The notes beneath the pieces are model-generated. The model made no database searches and was not told the DNA's origin. It saw nothing but the letters and a program-made list of their open reading frames with translations. Positions 8,507-16,544 of a DNA stretch of 64,000 bases are shown here, piece by piece. Source of the stretch: Alkalicella caledoniensis. GTDB lineage: Bacteria; Bacillota; Proteinivoracia; Proteinivoracales; Proteinivoracaceae. Each line of letters starts with the position of its first letter. Position 1 is the stretch's first letter. The stretch spans positions 1,178,001 to 1,242,000 of the forward strand of contig NZ_CP058559.1 in NCBI RefSeq assembly GCF_014467015.1, given 5' to 3'. A program made the translations under genes and the position numbers.

Positions 8507-9820
8507 TTAATTGATATTAAGTTCAAACCAAAATGTACTGCCCTTGTCTATTTCCGAAGTGACTCCGTATTCACCACCGTGCAATTCTATGATTTTCTTC
8601 ACAATGAACAATCCCAATCCAGTACCGATGACGGGGCGTTTGTGCTTTTTCCCGCTTTTGAAATACCGATCCCATATAAACGGCAAATCATCTTCCGATA
8701 TTCCTTCTCCCCTATCCGTTATGCTAATCCTCACACGATTTTCAGTAATCGTCTGCATTATTTCAATGTTCCAGCTATCGCCGGAATAATTAATTGCGTT
8801 GATTAGCAGGTTGTAAAACGCCCTGCCGATTTTCGTTTCGTCTGCGTTTACATATACATCGCTGTTATGAGCAAATGCGATGTCAAAACTCTCGTTTTTC
8901 AGCAATTTCTGAACCCGCTCTACAGTCTCCCTAATGTTGAGTGTAAGGTTGAATCTCGAAGGAGCCAAACGCTCTATATCGCTCTCCAATTTCGATATGT
9001 CCAGTACATCGTTGACAAGAGCTGTCAGCCGACGTGTTTCGTCCATAATCACCCGCGTCTGCTCCGGCGTAATTTCGTCGGGAAAATCGTTCATCATTTC
9101 GGCATAGCTGTAAATCAGCGACAGCGGCGTCCGCAAATCGTGGGACACGTTTGCCAGCAGTTCGCGTCTCAGGGCTTCAACCCGGCCTAACTCGACCGCC
9201 GCCGTGTTAAGAGTGTCGGACAAAGCTACAATTTCAAAGAAGCCTTTTCCGTCGAAACGTGTATCATAATCCCCTTTTGCAAGGGTCTGTGCTTTTTGAC
9301 TTATTTCCTCAATGGGTTTGCTAACGCGCTTGGCAATAATAAGAGCCAAGCTTACTGCGAGTAAAAGCATAATACCGGAGATGAAATACAACTGATACCG
9401 TATTGTCGTTATGGTGGCATTGACCGGGGCAACCAGTGCATAAAAGGTCAGCGACACGGTATGCCCATTTTGAAGGGTGAACTCCTTTACTTCGGTGATT
9501 GTTTCAAGGGAAATATTCCGACTGCCAAAATCTTCACGCCCAGGTCTGTACGGCGGAATAAAATCCCGCGTAGAAGCAATGAATATATCGTTTTCGGCTT
9601 GGATTTTGAATAAAATCGTTTGCAGTTCCGGATTGTCGATTTCTCTTTCCACTATAGAGATTACCCGATTCAATTCCTGCTTCCGAATATATTTATACAT
9701 ATCATTGAGGAACACAGTCTGAAACAGCCATAGGATCACAAGCAATAGGGAGCAGAATCCCAGTAAAAACGCAAAAACTTTCCATTTTAGTCGCAATTTA
9801 TTCAATTTCAGGATGCTCAC
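8507..9820 (-). CDS. Sensor histidine kinase
   Basis: A 437-residue membrane kinase. Transmembrane helices lie at about 12-34 and 143-165 and flank an extracytoplasmic sensor of some 110 residues. A HAMP domain follows (IIAKRVSKPIEEISQKAQTL). The HisKA motif is LLANVSHDLRTPLSLI with the phosphorylated His. The ATPase domain shows N (LLINAINYSG), G1 (DRGEGIS), F and G2 (GTGLGLFIVKKIIELHGG) boxes. Its start overlaps the response regulator stop by 4 bp (ATGA type). With the ABC genes upstream it should sense envelope stress or an antimicrobial compound and control the exporter. Confidence 0.92.
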   Translation of the reverse strand: MSILKLNKLRLKWKVFAFLLGFCSLLLVILWLFQTVFLNDMYKYIRKQELNRVISIVEREIDNPELQTILFKIQAENDIFIASTRDFIPPYRPGREDFGSRNISLETITEVKEFTLQNGHTVSLTFYALVAPVNATITTIRYQLYFISGIMLLLAVSLALIIAKRVSKPIEEISQKAQTLAKGDYDTRFDGKGFFEIVALSDTLNTAAVELGRVEALRRELLANVSHDLRTPLSLIYSYAEMMNDFPDEITPEQTRVIMDETRRLTALVNDVLDISKLESDIERLAPSRFNLTLNIRETVERVQKLLKNESFDIAFAHNSDVYVNADETKIGRAFYNLLINAINYSGDSWNIEIMQTITENRVRISITDRGEGISEDDLPFIWDRYFKSGKKHKRPVIGTGLGLFIVKKIIELHGGEYGVTSEIDKGSTFWFELNIN

Positions 9821-10482
9821 CCCTCAAACCTATAACCTAATCCGCGCAAGGTCGTGATAAAGTTGGCATAAGGGCCCATGGCTTTTCTCAACTGTTTCAT
9901 GTGTGTGTCCAGAGTCCTATCGTCACCACAATAATCATAGCCCCATACCTCAGTTAGAATTTTATCACGCGGGATGGCTATATTCTTGTTCCGTATCAGG
10001 AAAAACAATAAATCGTAGACCTTTGGTGCTATCTTGACCTGTTCGCCATCAACAAACACCTTATAAGCAGTTATATCAACTATTAATCCTTCTTTTGTAA
10101 AAACCAAATGATCTTCTCTATCAATGGCGCTTTTTCCTGTCCTTCTTAAAATTGCACCAATTCTGAGCATGATTTCTTTGGAGGAAAAAGGTTTAACCAC
10201 ATAATCATCAACTCCTACTTCAAAACCAAGAACCTTGTCATATTCCTCACCTCTGGCAGATAGCATAATAACGGGTACATCGGAGGTTTCACGAATCTTC
10301 CTGACTGCTGAGAATCCGTCAAGTTCCGGCATCATTACGTCCATAATGATGATGTCGAATATTTCTCGCTTGCATATTTCTACTGCTTCTAAGCCGTCTC
10401 CCGCTTCGAAGATTTCATGCCCGTCAAACTCCGCGTAACGTTTGATTACAGAGCGAAGCCCCGGCTCATCGTCGCATATCAA
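9817..10482 (-). CDS. OmpR-family response regulator
   Basis: About 221 residues: a receiver domain (acidic pocket DDE, phospho-Asp in IIIMDVMMPELDG, Lys in VVKPFSSKE), then a winged-helix DNA-binding domain (DYCGDDRTLDTHMKQLRKAM, RGLGYRFEG). The annotated start is a TTG at 10482 (MICDDEPG). Homologues normally begin a few residues earlier, and here the in-frame codon at 10494 is ATA, ideally placed 7 nt behind a GGGGTGAT site, so an unusual ATA start is possible. It is translationally coupled to the kinase and probably regulates the ABC genes just upstream. Confidence 0.92.
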   Translation of the reverse strand: MICDDEPGLRSVIKRYAEFDGHEIFEAGDGLEAVEICKREIFDIIIMDVMMPELDGFSAVRKIRETSDVPVIMLSARGEEYDKVLGFEVGVDDYVVKPFSSKEIMLRIGAILRRTGKSAIDREDHLVFTKEGLIVDITAYKVFVDGEQVKIAPKVYDLLFFLIRNKNIAIPRDKILTEVWGYDYCGDDRTLDTHMKQLRKAMGPYANFITTLRGLGYRFEG

Positions 10483-10562
10483 TACTTTAGCTATGAAATC
10501 ACCCCTCTTCTAAAATTTTATTATACTATGTTCTCACAAGTATTGCGACATTTTTTGATCGT

Positions 10563-11237
10563 TCAATGCTCATTTCTGCGTTTTACAGTCTTACGAAAAG
10601 AAGCTAGTTCGTAAACTTCATCAACAGATGCAGCTACCTCCGGTGAATGGGTTACAATTATCACACATTTATTTTCCTCATGGGCCAGACGCTTGAAGAT
10701 GTCCATTACATCCTCTTGAGTAGTTAGATCAAGGTTTCCGGTGGGTTCGTCGGCTAATACTATATCGGGGTCGAAAGATAAGGCTCTTGCTATGGCCACC
10801 CTCTGCTGTTCACCGCCAGAAAGTTTCAAAACTCTGCGCTTGGCAAGTGCTTCGTCTAGATCAACCTTATCCAACAAATCAGTTGCCCGTTTCCTTTTAT
10901 TCTCAATTTTTTTACCGGAAGCCCTCATGGATAACTCCACGTTTTCTACAGCGTTCAGATGAGGCAACAGATTGAACTGCTGGAATACTACACCCACATA
11001 ACGACTGCGGTATTGATAACGGTCAATATTGCGCACATCTTTATCCTCGAATAAGATTCTTCCTTCTGTTGGAGATGTCAAACCGGACAGCAGAGAGAGA
11101 AGAGTGGTTTTTCCAGCACCAGATCGCCCCACGATGGCGTATACCTTTCCTTTTAAAAATTCATAGTTCACTCCGGCCAGCACTTTATTAAGTCCGTCAT
11201 AGGTATAGCTTATGTTTTCTAATTTCAAGATACTCAT
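10563..11237 (-). CDS. ABC transporter ATP-binding protein (MacB/LolD type)
   Basis: 224 residues with Walker A GRSGAGKTT (38-46), Q-loop VFQQFNLLPH, signature LSGGEQQR (140-147), Walker B VLADEPTGNLD and switch His (VTHSPEVAA). The PTGNLD form is characteristic of the MacB/LolD/FtsE exporters that pair with FtsX-like permeases. It sits 33 bp after the permease gene and about 80 bp before the response regulator, all on the minus strand. Confidence 0.93.
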   Translation of the reverse strand: MSILKLENISYTYDGLNKVLAGVNYEFLKGKVYAIVGRSGAGKTTLLSLLSGLTSPTEGRILFEDKDVRNIDRYQYRSRYVGVVFQQFNLLPHLNAVENVELSMRASGKKIENKRKRATDLLDKVDLDEALAKRRVLKLSGGEQQRVAIARALSFDPDIVLADEPTGNLDLTTQEDVMDIFKRLAHEENKCVIIVTHSPEVAASVDEVYELASFRKTVKRRNEH

Positions 11238-11270
11238 TATTTTTTCCTCCAGTACTCATTAGTTTTTCGC

Positions 11271-12830
11271 TTACGTCCGATTTGCCAATATCTTGAGTGG
11301 CTCATATCGCATTACAAATACCACCGCTGCGAAACTGGAAATGAGGGTGAGTATGATACCAATGCCGATTAGCTGGCCTAAAATCGAGAAGTTGACAGTT
11401 GCGTTGATTTGATCTAGATAATTAACATCCGACCGGTTACCATTGAATATATCAATGATCGAATTTCTCCCGCCCTGAAGGTTTTCTCTACCTCCAGCCG
11501 TGCCACCTGGCACTCTACCAAAGTTCGTTTCTTGGTTTGCTTGCTGCGATTGTATTTGCTCAATCTGTACGGCAAGCAGATTGTTGGAAACCGGCACACT
11601 GACCGCTGCTCCGACGCCCGCTCCGATGACAATGGCAATCAAAGTGACGAATAGAAGTTCGGTCACAAACTGCATGGCTACTTTGCCTTTTTTTATACCC
11701 ATCGCTGTCAATACTCCGACCTCGTATTTGCGTTCACGGATATTGAATACGTTAATAACGATTAGAATAACTCCGCCTATGGCAAGTACGATGAACAATA
11801 AAGTCACAGCAAATCGTGAAAGATTTTGAAGTGGGACCAAACCTGCTTCGTAATTGCTTATGTCCGAAGATGAGAGTGTGTAATATTCAGATAACCCCAT
11901 TGTGCTCAATTCCTCGCCAAAGTTCTCATAATCTTCATGACTGGAAAAAACGAAAGTACTGGAAAGCTGACCGTTGATAGTAGTGCTGATTTCAAAACCG
12001 TTCGCATTAGTTTCAGTCACAGCAACGGAAGCAGAGTGTTCCACAATGGTTTGCAGTGCATCGTAACTGATATAGATTGAGTTTGCCGGATCCATCGCTG
12101 TAGAGAAACGAGGAATATTGCTGGATTCGCTGGAACTGGAATCTGTGTAAATCCCGGTAATTGTAAAAGTATAAGTTTCTTCTTCTACATTTGGGTTAGT
12201 CAGCGTGATAGTATCGCCCACGGATAAACCATTGTATAAAGCTAGTTCATAGCTAATCAGGCAGTTCATATCAGTAGACGAAATGTCGAACATATCCCCG
12301 TCTGCTATTTTGGAAGTACCGTTAACAAACTTAGTCATTGCATCCTCTGCGCTATATCCTGTCACAGTGAAGTCTCCCATAGCCATGCCACCCATCAACA
12401 TGCCTCCTTGACGGCCCATCCCACCAGAGAAATTGCTGCCGGAACTGTCGTCTGTACCGTATGCTTCCAAGTCCCCGCTTGCGTTGAGAGATATTGAGCT
12501 GGAATAATAAAAGTTTTTCACATAATCAGATTCAGAGTAGGCCATAAGTTCAGGCAAACTTAAATTCTGATATTGCGACATCATTTCCTGCATACTGCTC
12601 ATATCAGCGCCATCTCTTTGTGCTACTTCCATTATTCTTTGCGTGTCTACCGTAATAGATGCGGTAATGTTCAATAACTCCCCACCGGCTGTCTCTGCTT
12701 CATGAGCGGTGTTTCGGATTGCCAGCGCCACACAGGAAGCGGCGGCGATAGCAACGACGATGATGCCTATGAGAATATTTCTTCCTTTTGAACGGGAAAT
12801 ACTTTTAAGTGCGTTGATAATCACAAACAT
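11271..12830 (-). CDS. FtsX/MacB-type ABC transporter permease
   Basis: 519 residues. A transmembrane helix near the N-terminus (NILIGIIVVAIAAASCVALA) is followed by a large extracellular domain (about 40-345), then three helices in the FtsX-like core (FAVTLLFIVLAIGGVILIVI, FVTLIAIVIGAGVGAAV, IGIGIILTLISSFAAVVFV). The external domain has a Gly/Met-rich insertion around residues 133-152 (GGMGRQGGMLMGGMAMG), which could bind a metal or be flexible. With the ATPase it would form an efflux or mechanotransmission exporter. The adaptor gene that usually precedes it seems lost. Confidence 0.9.
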   Translation of the reverse strand: MFVIINALKSISRSKGRNILIGIIVVAIAAASCVALAIRNTAHEAETAGGELLNITASITVDTQRIMEVAQRDGADMSSMQEMMSQYQNLSLPELMAYSESDYVKNFYYSSSISLNASGDLEAYGTDDSSGSNFSGGMGRQGGMLMGGMAMGDFTVTGYSAEDAMTKFVNGTSKIADGDMFDISSTDMNCLISYELALYNGLSVGDTITLTNPNVEEETYTFTITGIYTDSSSSESSNIPRFSTAMDPANSIYISYDALQTIVEHSASVAVTETNANGFEISTTINGQLSSTFVFSSHEDYENFGEELSTMGLSEYYTLSSSDISNYEAGLVPLQNLSRFAVTLLFIVLAIGGVILIVINVFNIRERKYEVGVLTAMGIKKGKVAMQFVTELLFVTLIAIVIGAGVGAAVSVPVSNNLLAVQIEQIQSQQANQETNFGRVPGGTAGGRENLQGGRNSIIDIFNGNRSDVNYLDQINATVNFSILGQLIGIGIILTLISSFAAVVFVMRYEPLKILANRT

Positions 12831-12908
12831 ATTTTTTCCTCCTAAAATTTAATCGTTTTTGGCTTTGCGATAAAAACAGTTGTTCCAGCCAGTATAGTCA
12901 ATAGAATG

Positions 12909-13121
12909 TCAGTATGGCATTGTTTGTATTAGAACCAGTTGACGCCAACATACCACCTGCATTGTTCCAGTGTGCCTGTTCATACCTTGAGGATTATCGG
13001 CCTTTCCCCCAGGCATAGTCCTTTGACCACCACCGGGTTGCCTACCCCTTGATGTGGCTGGGATTGTCCCAGTAAGCTGACCCTTGATGCTCTCGGCACC
13101 TAAACGACCAAGCTCTATCAA
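12909..13121 (-). pseudogene. Possible remnant of an exporter adaptor gene
   Basis: A 70-codon frame rich in Gly, Gln and Pro (RGRQPGGGQRTMPGGKADNP) stands where clostridial MacB-type operons often carry an adaptor with a Gly-rich tail. No ribosome binding site or recognisable domain is seen. It may simply be chance. Confidence 0.25.
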
Positions 13122-13530
13122 ATGCGGCAGTGAAACTTCATACTGCTCATGTGTGTAAAAAACTAAAACATCATTTCTTACAAATCATTGATTTTTCGTC
13201 CAACTGACGTCAACGTCAAAGTATTTTCCAAATCAATACCGGGGTTTAAGTTTTCACTCCCTTCAAGCTATTTAAATGTATGATACCGTACAAAACTGAA
13301 TATATAATGTTTGCTGTCTGAACTTTAGCTGAACTTTTATTCTTTTAATTTTCGCTAATATGACGTTTGCGTTGTGTACATGCTAGGGCCTCGTCGCTAG
13401 AGTGGTGCATATTTTCACACGAAAGGCAGGACGTCGGAGGGGTGACTAATTAATTGTATTGTTCTAACGGGATTTCTTTATCAACATCTCCCCCTTGATA
13501 AAACATCTATAACTATGTATGTTTTTTCTA

Positions 13531-13605
13531 ACTATATCAGCAACCTCAATATCAAGACGCTTTTTCTCTGTTTTAATCTTGGTGGTAGCTGATGGCCATA
13601 TGTTT
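13531..13605 (-). pseudogene. C-terminal scrap of the REP-type Y1 transposase
   Basis: This stretch is nearly identical to 37050-37125, the C-terminal region of the transposase at 37001-37942. It is another relic of the same repeat family seen at 7859, 26985 and 55967. Confidence 0.7.
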
Positions 13606-13655
13606 AAAAGACTTAGAAAAGAGCCTTTTTAAGAAGGCTCTTTTCTAAGTCTTTT
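13606..13655. repeat. 50-bp perfect palindromic hairpin
   Basis: Two 22-bp arms (13606-13627 and 13634-13655) are exact inverted copies around the 6-nt centre TTTAAG. The right arm matches the coding sequence of the small gene at 7942-8106, so the left arm looks like an inverted duplication made during rearrangement. It could also work as a bidirectional terminator. Confidence 0.8.
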
Positions 13656-13687
13656 ATTTCTACTGCTTTATAATCATCGTTAATGTA

Positions 13688-13757
13688 TATCTCCATATTT
13701 GGTGGAGACGGGGAAGTCGAACTTCCGTCTGAAGGTATTTTTAACAGCACTCCTTGC
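13688..13757 (-). other. Diverged ssrA 3' end (attachment-site scar)
   Basis: Read on the minus strand, this stretch matches the tmRNA 3' end: CTGTTAA, then TACCTTCAGACGG, then a T-arm and TCTCCACCA. The T-stem is GGAAG/CTTCC here against GGGGG/CTCCC in the other copies, so the substitutions are compensatory. This suggests it came from a functional tmRNA of another lineage. The stop and last codons of the PatB-like gene lie within it. Confidence 0.75.
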
Positions 13758-14955
13758 TTTGAGTACTTTGATCCTTCCCCTTAGATAATATTGCATTTTT
13801 TAGTCTTTCTAAAGCCCCTTTAATCATAGATTTGGGACATGCCAAATTGATTCTCATAAATCCTTTACCATTGTCTCCAAACCAGTACCCACTATCTAAT
13901 GCCAATCCTGCTCCATCAACAAAAAGACTGTCTAATTCCTCAGTGTCCAATCCTAGATTTCTACAATCTAACCACATAAGGTAGGTACCCTGCATTTTCC
14001 TTGCTTTTACTTCAGGAATGTATTTACTTGTAAAATCATAGACAAAGTTCATATTATTCTCCAAATAATCAACAAGCTCATCTACCCATTGATGCCCTTT
14101 TTCGTAGGCCACCTGAGTTATTTCCCTACTGAAGGAGTTTGATCTGTTTAAATCTAATAATCCCAACTCCTTTCTATAAACATCCATTTTCTTTTGATCA
14201 TAGATGATACAAAAGGCACTATGTAATCCTGCAATATTAAAAGTTTTGCTTGGAGCAGTACAGGTAATAGAGTGCATTTTAAAATCATCAGATAAACTGG
14301 CAAAAGGTATGTGCTTGTTGGGCTTAAATACCAGATCAAAATGTATCTCATCTGATACTACTAGGACATTGTTATCTATACATATTCTTCCTAGCTCTTC
14401 TAATTCCTCTCTAGTCCATACCCTACCCACTGGGTTGTGTGGACTACAGAGAATTAACATTGAACAATCTGGATCACTGGCCTTTTCCTTAAGGTTCTCA
14501 AAGTCCATTGTATACATTCCATCTTTTTCAATTAGAGGGTTCTCCGATATAATTCTATTATTCCCCCTGATTATATTGTAGAAAGGATAGTAAACGGGAG
14601 TTTGGATGATTATTTTATCTCCTTCTTTGGTAAATTTCCTAATCATCATGTTTAGTAAAAAAACTACACCAGGACCATATTCAATATTTTCTCTGTTTAC
14701 TTCTAAACCATGTCGATCCTTTAACCAACTAATTATCGCATCATAGAATTCTGGCATCCTATTAGTATAGCCAAAAACACCGTGTTTTGCTCTTTTCACT
14801 AGAATATCAATCATAAAGTCTGGAACTTTAATATCCATATCCGCTACCCAAAAAGGCAATAAATCCTTTCTTCCAAAATTGATATCCATTTCTTCATATT
14901 TTACAGAACTTGTATTTTTTCTATCTACGACTTCATCGAAATTATACATATCCAT
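13741..14955 (-). CDS. patB: PatB/MalY-type PLP-dependent C-S lyase (aminotransferase class I/II)
   Basis: 404 residues, full length for the PatB/MalY family. The N-terminus has DINFGRKDLLPFWVADMDI, the family hallmark; the PLP lysine is in CTAPSKTFNIAGLHSAF (near 236), with SDEIHFDLVF supplying the cofactor Asp. The enzyme should cleave cystathionine or cysteine-type substrates to a thiol, ammonia and a keto acid. It lies 13 bp after the carrier gene, in one sigma-54-driven operon. The last codons (KECC, stop) come from tmRNA-derived sequence, so the C-terminus was reshaped by island insertion. Confidence 0.9.
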   Translation of the reverse strand: MDMYNFDEVVDRKNTSSVKYEEMDINFGRKDLLPFWVADMDIKVPDFMIDILVKRAKHGVFGYTNRMPEFYDAIISWLKDRHGLEVNRENIEYGPGVVFLLNMMIRKFTKEGDKIIIQTPVYYPFYNIIRGNNRIISENPLIEKDGMYTMDFENLKEKASDPDCSMLILCSPHNPVGRVWTREELEELGRICIDNNVLVVSDEIHFDLVFKPNKHIPFASLSDDFKMHSITCTAPSKTFNIAGLHSAFCIIYDQKKMDVYRKELGLLDLNRSNSFSREITQVAYEKGHQWVDELVDYLENNMNFVYDFTSKYIPEVKARKMQGTYLMWLDCRNLGLDTEELDSLFVDGAGLALDSGYWFGDNGKGFMRINLACPKSMIKGALERLKNAILSKGKDQSTQSKECC

Positions 14956-14968
14956 CCCTCTTTTTTGG

Positions 14969-16270
14969 CTAGTTTAGTGATACCTCAGCAGATGAACCTA
15001 AGATTTCCTCTTTGTTTCCATCTGTTTTTTCCATCCAATGCCTGCCATCTACCGTTCTACTGACCATCATACTTACAACAACATCTCCAGTGGAATTAAT
15101 CATAGTTGCCACCGCGTCTGTTAAAAGACCGATAGTTACCACGATTGGAAGGACTTCGGGATTAAAACCATAGAAGCTCACAATCATAATACAGCCCATC
15201 ATTCCCCCTCCTGGAATACCACTTAAGATAACCCCAGACATAACAGAAATTAGTATTGCTGTACTCCAAACTCCTATTCCGCTAAATTCCAATCCAAAAA
15301 TTCCAAATAAGAAAGCAATTTTCATCAGGCTGGTTAGCGCAGTTCCATCCATGTGTATGGTGGCACCCATAGGTAAGATGATATTACTAATGTCATCCTT
15401 TACGTTCATACGTTTTGTGGCCGCTAAGTTTGTTGGCAAAGTAGCTATAGAGCTTTGGGTAGCTAGAGATGTAACGACTGATGGGAAAATATTTTTATAA
15501 AATACTTTAACACCTTTAATGCCACCTGCAAAATAAACATAAAGAGTAAATGCAGTTAAAAAGTACGCAACGCAGATAGGATAGAACATGATGACTGCCC
15601 TACTGTAGGCACCTAAGAGCTGAGAACCAAATTCTCCGATAAGGGCAGCAAAATATGCTCCTAGCCCTATAGGTGCATAAAGCATAATAATTCTAATCAT
15701 TTTCATGAAGGCCTCAGCCATAATATCAAGAAAACTTACAACTGAATTATTCTCGTTACCTTTGCTGACAAAACGGATACAATACCCAAGTGTAATAGAA
15801 AAAATAATCAAAGGTAACATAGCGCCTTTTGAAAGAATGAGATTAAAATCGTTTACAGAAATTGCACTTACAACCTGATCTAAGATGTTCATCTTTGCGG
15901 GCTCTTCATATCCACCAAAATCAATTTCCACTCCTTGAGCGGGTGGGAAAACACTGACAACCATAATTATAAATACCGAGGCAATAATCCCTGTGATCAC
16001 AAAAACCATCAAAGAATGTCTTAGAATCTTACCTAGTCTCTTCATATTTGTCATTTTAGCAATAGAACTTGATAAACTGAAAAACACCAAAGGTACAACA
16101 GCTGTAAACATCATATTGAGAAATAACTGTCCAAAAGGTTTAAGGACTACAGCTTTTTCCTTATAAATTAGCCCAACAATACAACCTACAACGATACCTA
16201 AGACTAATAATATTAAGGACTTATAGTTTTTAAAAACGCTCTTTTTACTGATCTTTTCACTTGACATCAT
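14969..16270 (-). CDS. Dicarboxylate/amino acid:cation symporter (DAACS family)
   Basis: About 433 residues with eight membrane-spanning stretches and the re-entrant loops of the GltP/DctA/SstT fold. Signatures are TQSSIATLPTN (HP1, serine-rich), the NIILPMGATIHMDGTAL stretch, GIPGGGMMG and the DAVATMINSTGDVV motif of helix 8. AGGAGG stands 5 bp before the ATG at 16270, which is preferred to the in-frame ATG at 16297. It would import an amino acid with sodium or protons, presumably the substrate of the neighbouring lyases. It is expressed from the sigma-54 promoter at 16354. Confidence 0.92.
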   Translation of the reverse strand: MMSSEKISKKSVFKNYKSLILLVLGIVVGCIVGLIYKEKAVVLKPFGQLFLNMMFTAVVPLVFFSLSSSIAKMTNMKRLGKILRHSLMVFVITGIIASVFIIMVVSVFPPAQGVEIDFGGYEEPAKMNILDQVVSAISVNDFNLILSKGAMLPLIIFSITLGYCIRFVSKGNENNSVVSFLDIMAEAFMKMIRIIMLYAPIGLGAYFAALIGEFGSQLLGAYSRAVIMFYPICVAYFLTAFTLYVYFAGGIKGVKVFYKNIFPSVVTSLATQSSIATLPTNLAATKRMNVKDDISNIILPMGATIHMDGTALTSLMKIAFLFGIFGLEFSGIGVWSTAILISVMSGVILSGIPGGGMMGCIMIVSFYGFNPEVLPIVVTIGLLTDAVATMINSTGDVVVSMMVSRTVDGRHWMEKTDGNKEEILGSSAEVSLN

Positions 16271-16353
16271 AATTCCCTCCTGTTTTTTTAATTCCACCTG
16301 ATTTACTAACTAAAATCTTAAATATACTCTTCCTCCTCTCACTATGTGAATTT

Positions 16354-16369
16354 AGCAACAATCGTGCCA
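16354..16369 (-). promoter_or_regulatory. Sigma-54 promoter of the carrier-patB operon
   Basis: On the minus strand the sequence reads TGGCACGATTGTTGCT, an almost perfect -24/-12 element (TGGCAC, 5 nt, TTGCT). It is 84 bp before the carrier start codon and about 140 bp downstream of the operator at 16509. Confidence 0.9.
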
Positions 16370-16508
16370 TTATTCTAATATCAGTTTATAAAACTTATAA
16401 ATAAGCACCAACTACACTGGCTGGCGGGAATAAACACGTTTTTTCTTTCATCCTTATGGGCGACTTTATATAAAAAGAAAATATTATGAGATCCACTTCC
16501 TAAATAAT

Positions 16509-16540
16509 AAATGGGTTATCTGTCGCCAGATAACCCATTT
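16509..16540. promoter_or_regulatory. Operator / enhancer palindrome for the sigma-54 activator
   Basis: AAATGGGTTATCTG (16509-16522) and its exact complement (16527-16540) flank the centre TCGC. The same 14-bp arms recur at 18698-18729 before megL with a different 4-nt centre. Each lies 130-140 bp upstream of a sigma-54 promoter, the usual place of an enhancer-binding site. It also follows the activator stop by 4 bp, so it could double as a terminator. Confidence 0.88.
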
Positions 16541-16544
16541 AACC

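Larger units (their letters stand above)
13122..13690. other. Decayed intergenic region with transposase and gene scraps
   Basis: No intact gene. It holds the upstream DNA of the ABC operon, a scrap of the REP-type transposase (13531-13605), a 50-bp perfect palindrome (13606-13655) and the tail of the small gene copied from 7942-8106 (about 13642-13695). GC content rises around 13380-13440. Confidence 0.5.

Noticed and set aside
16509-16540. Palindrome as only a terminator of the activator gene
   Set aside because: The same arms occur at 18698-18729, upstream of divergent genes where nothing terminates, and both sit at enhancer distance from sigma-54 promoters.
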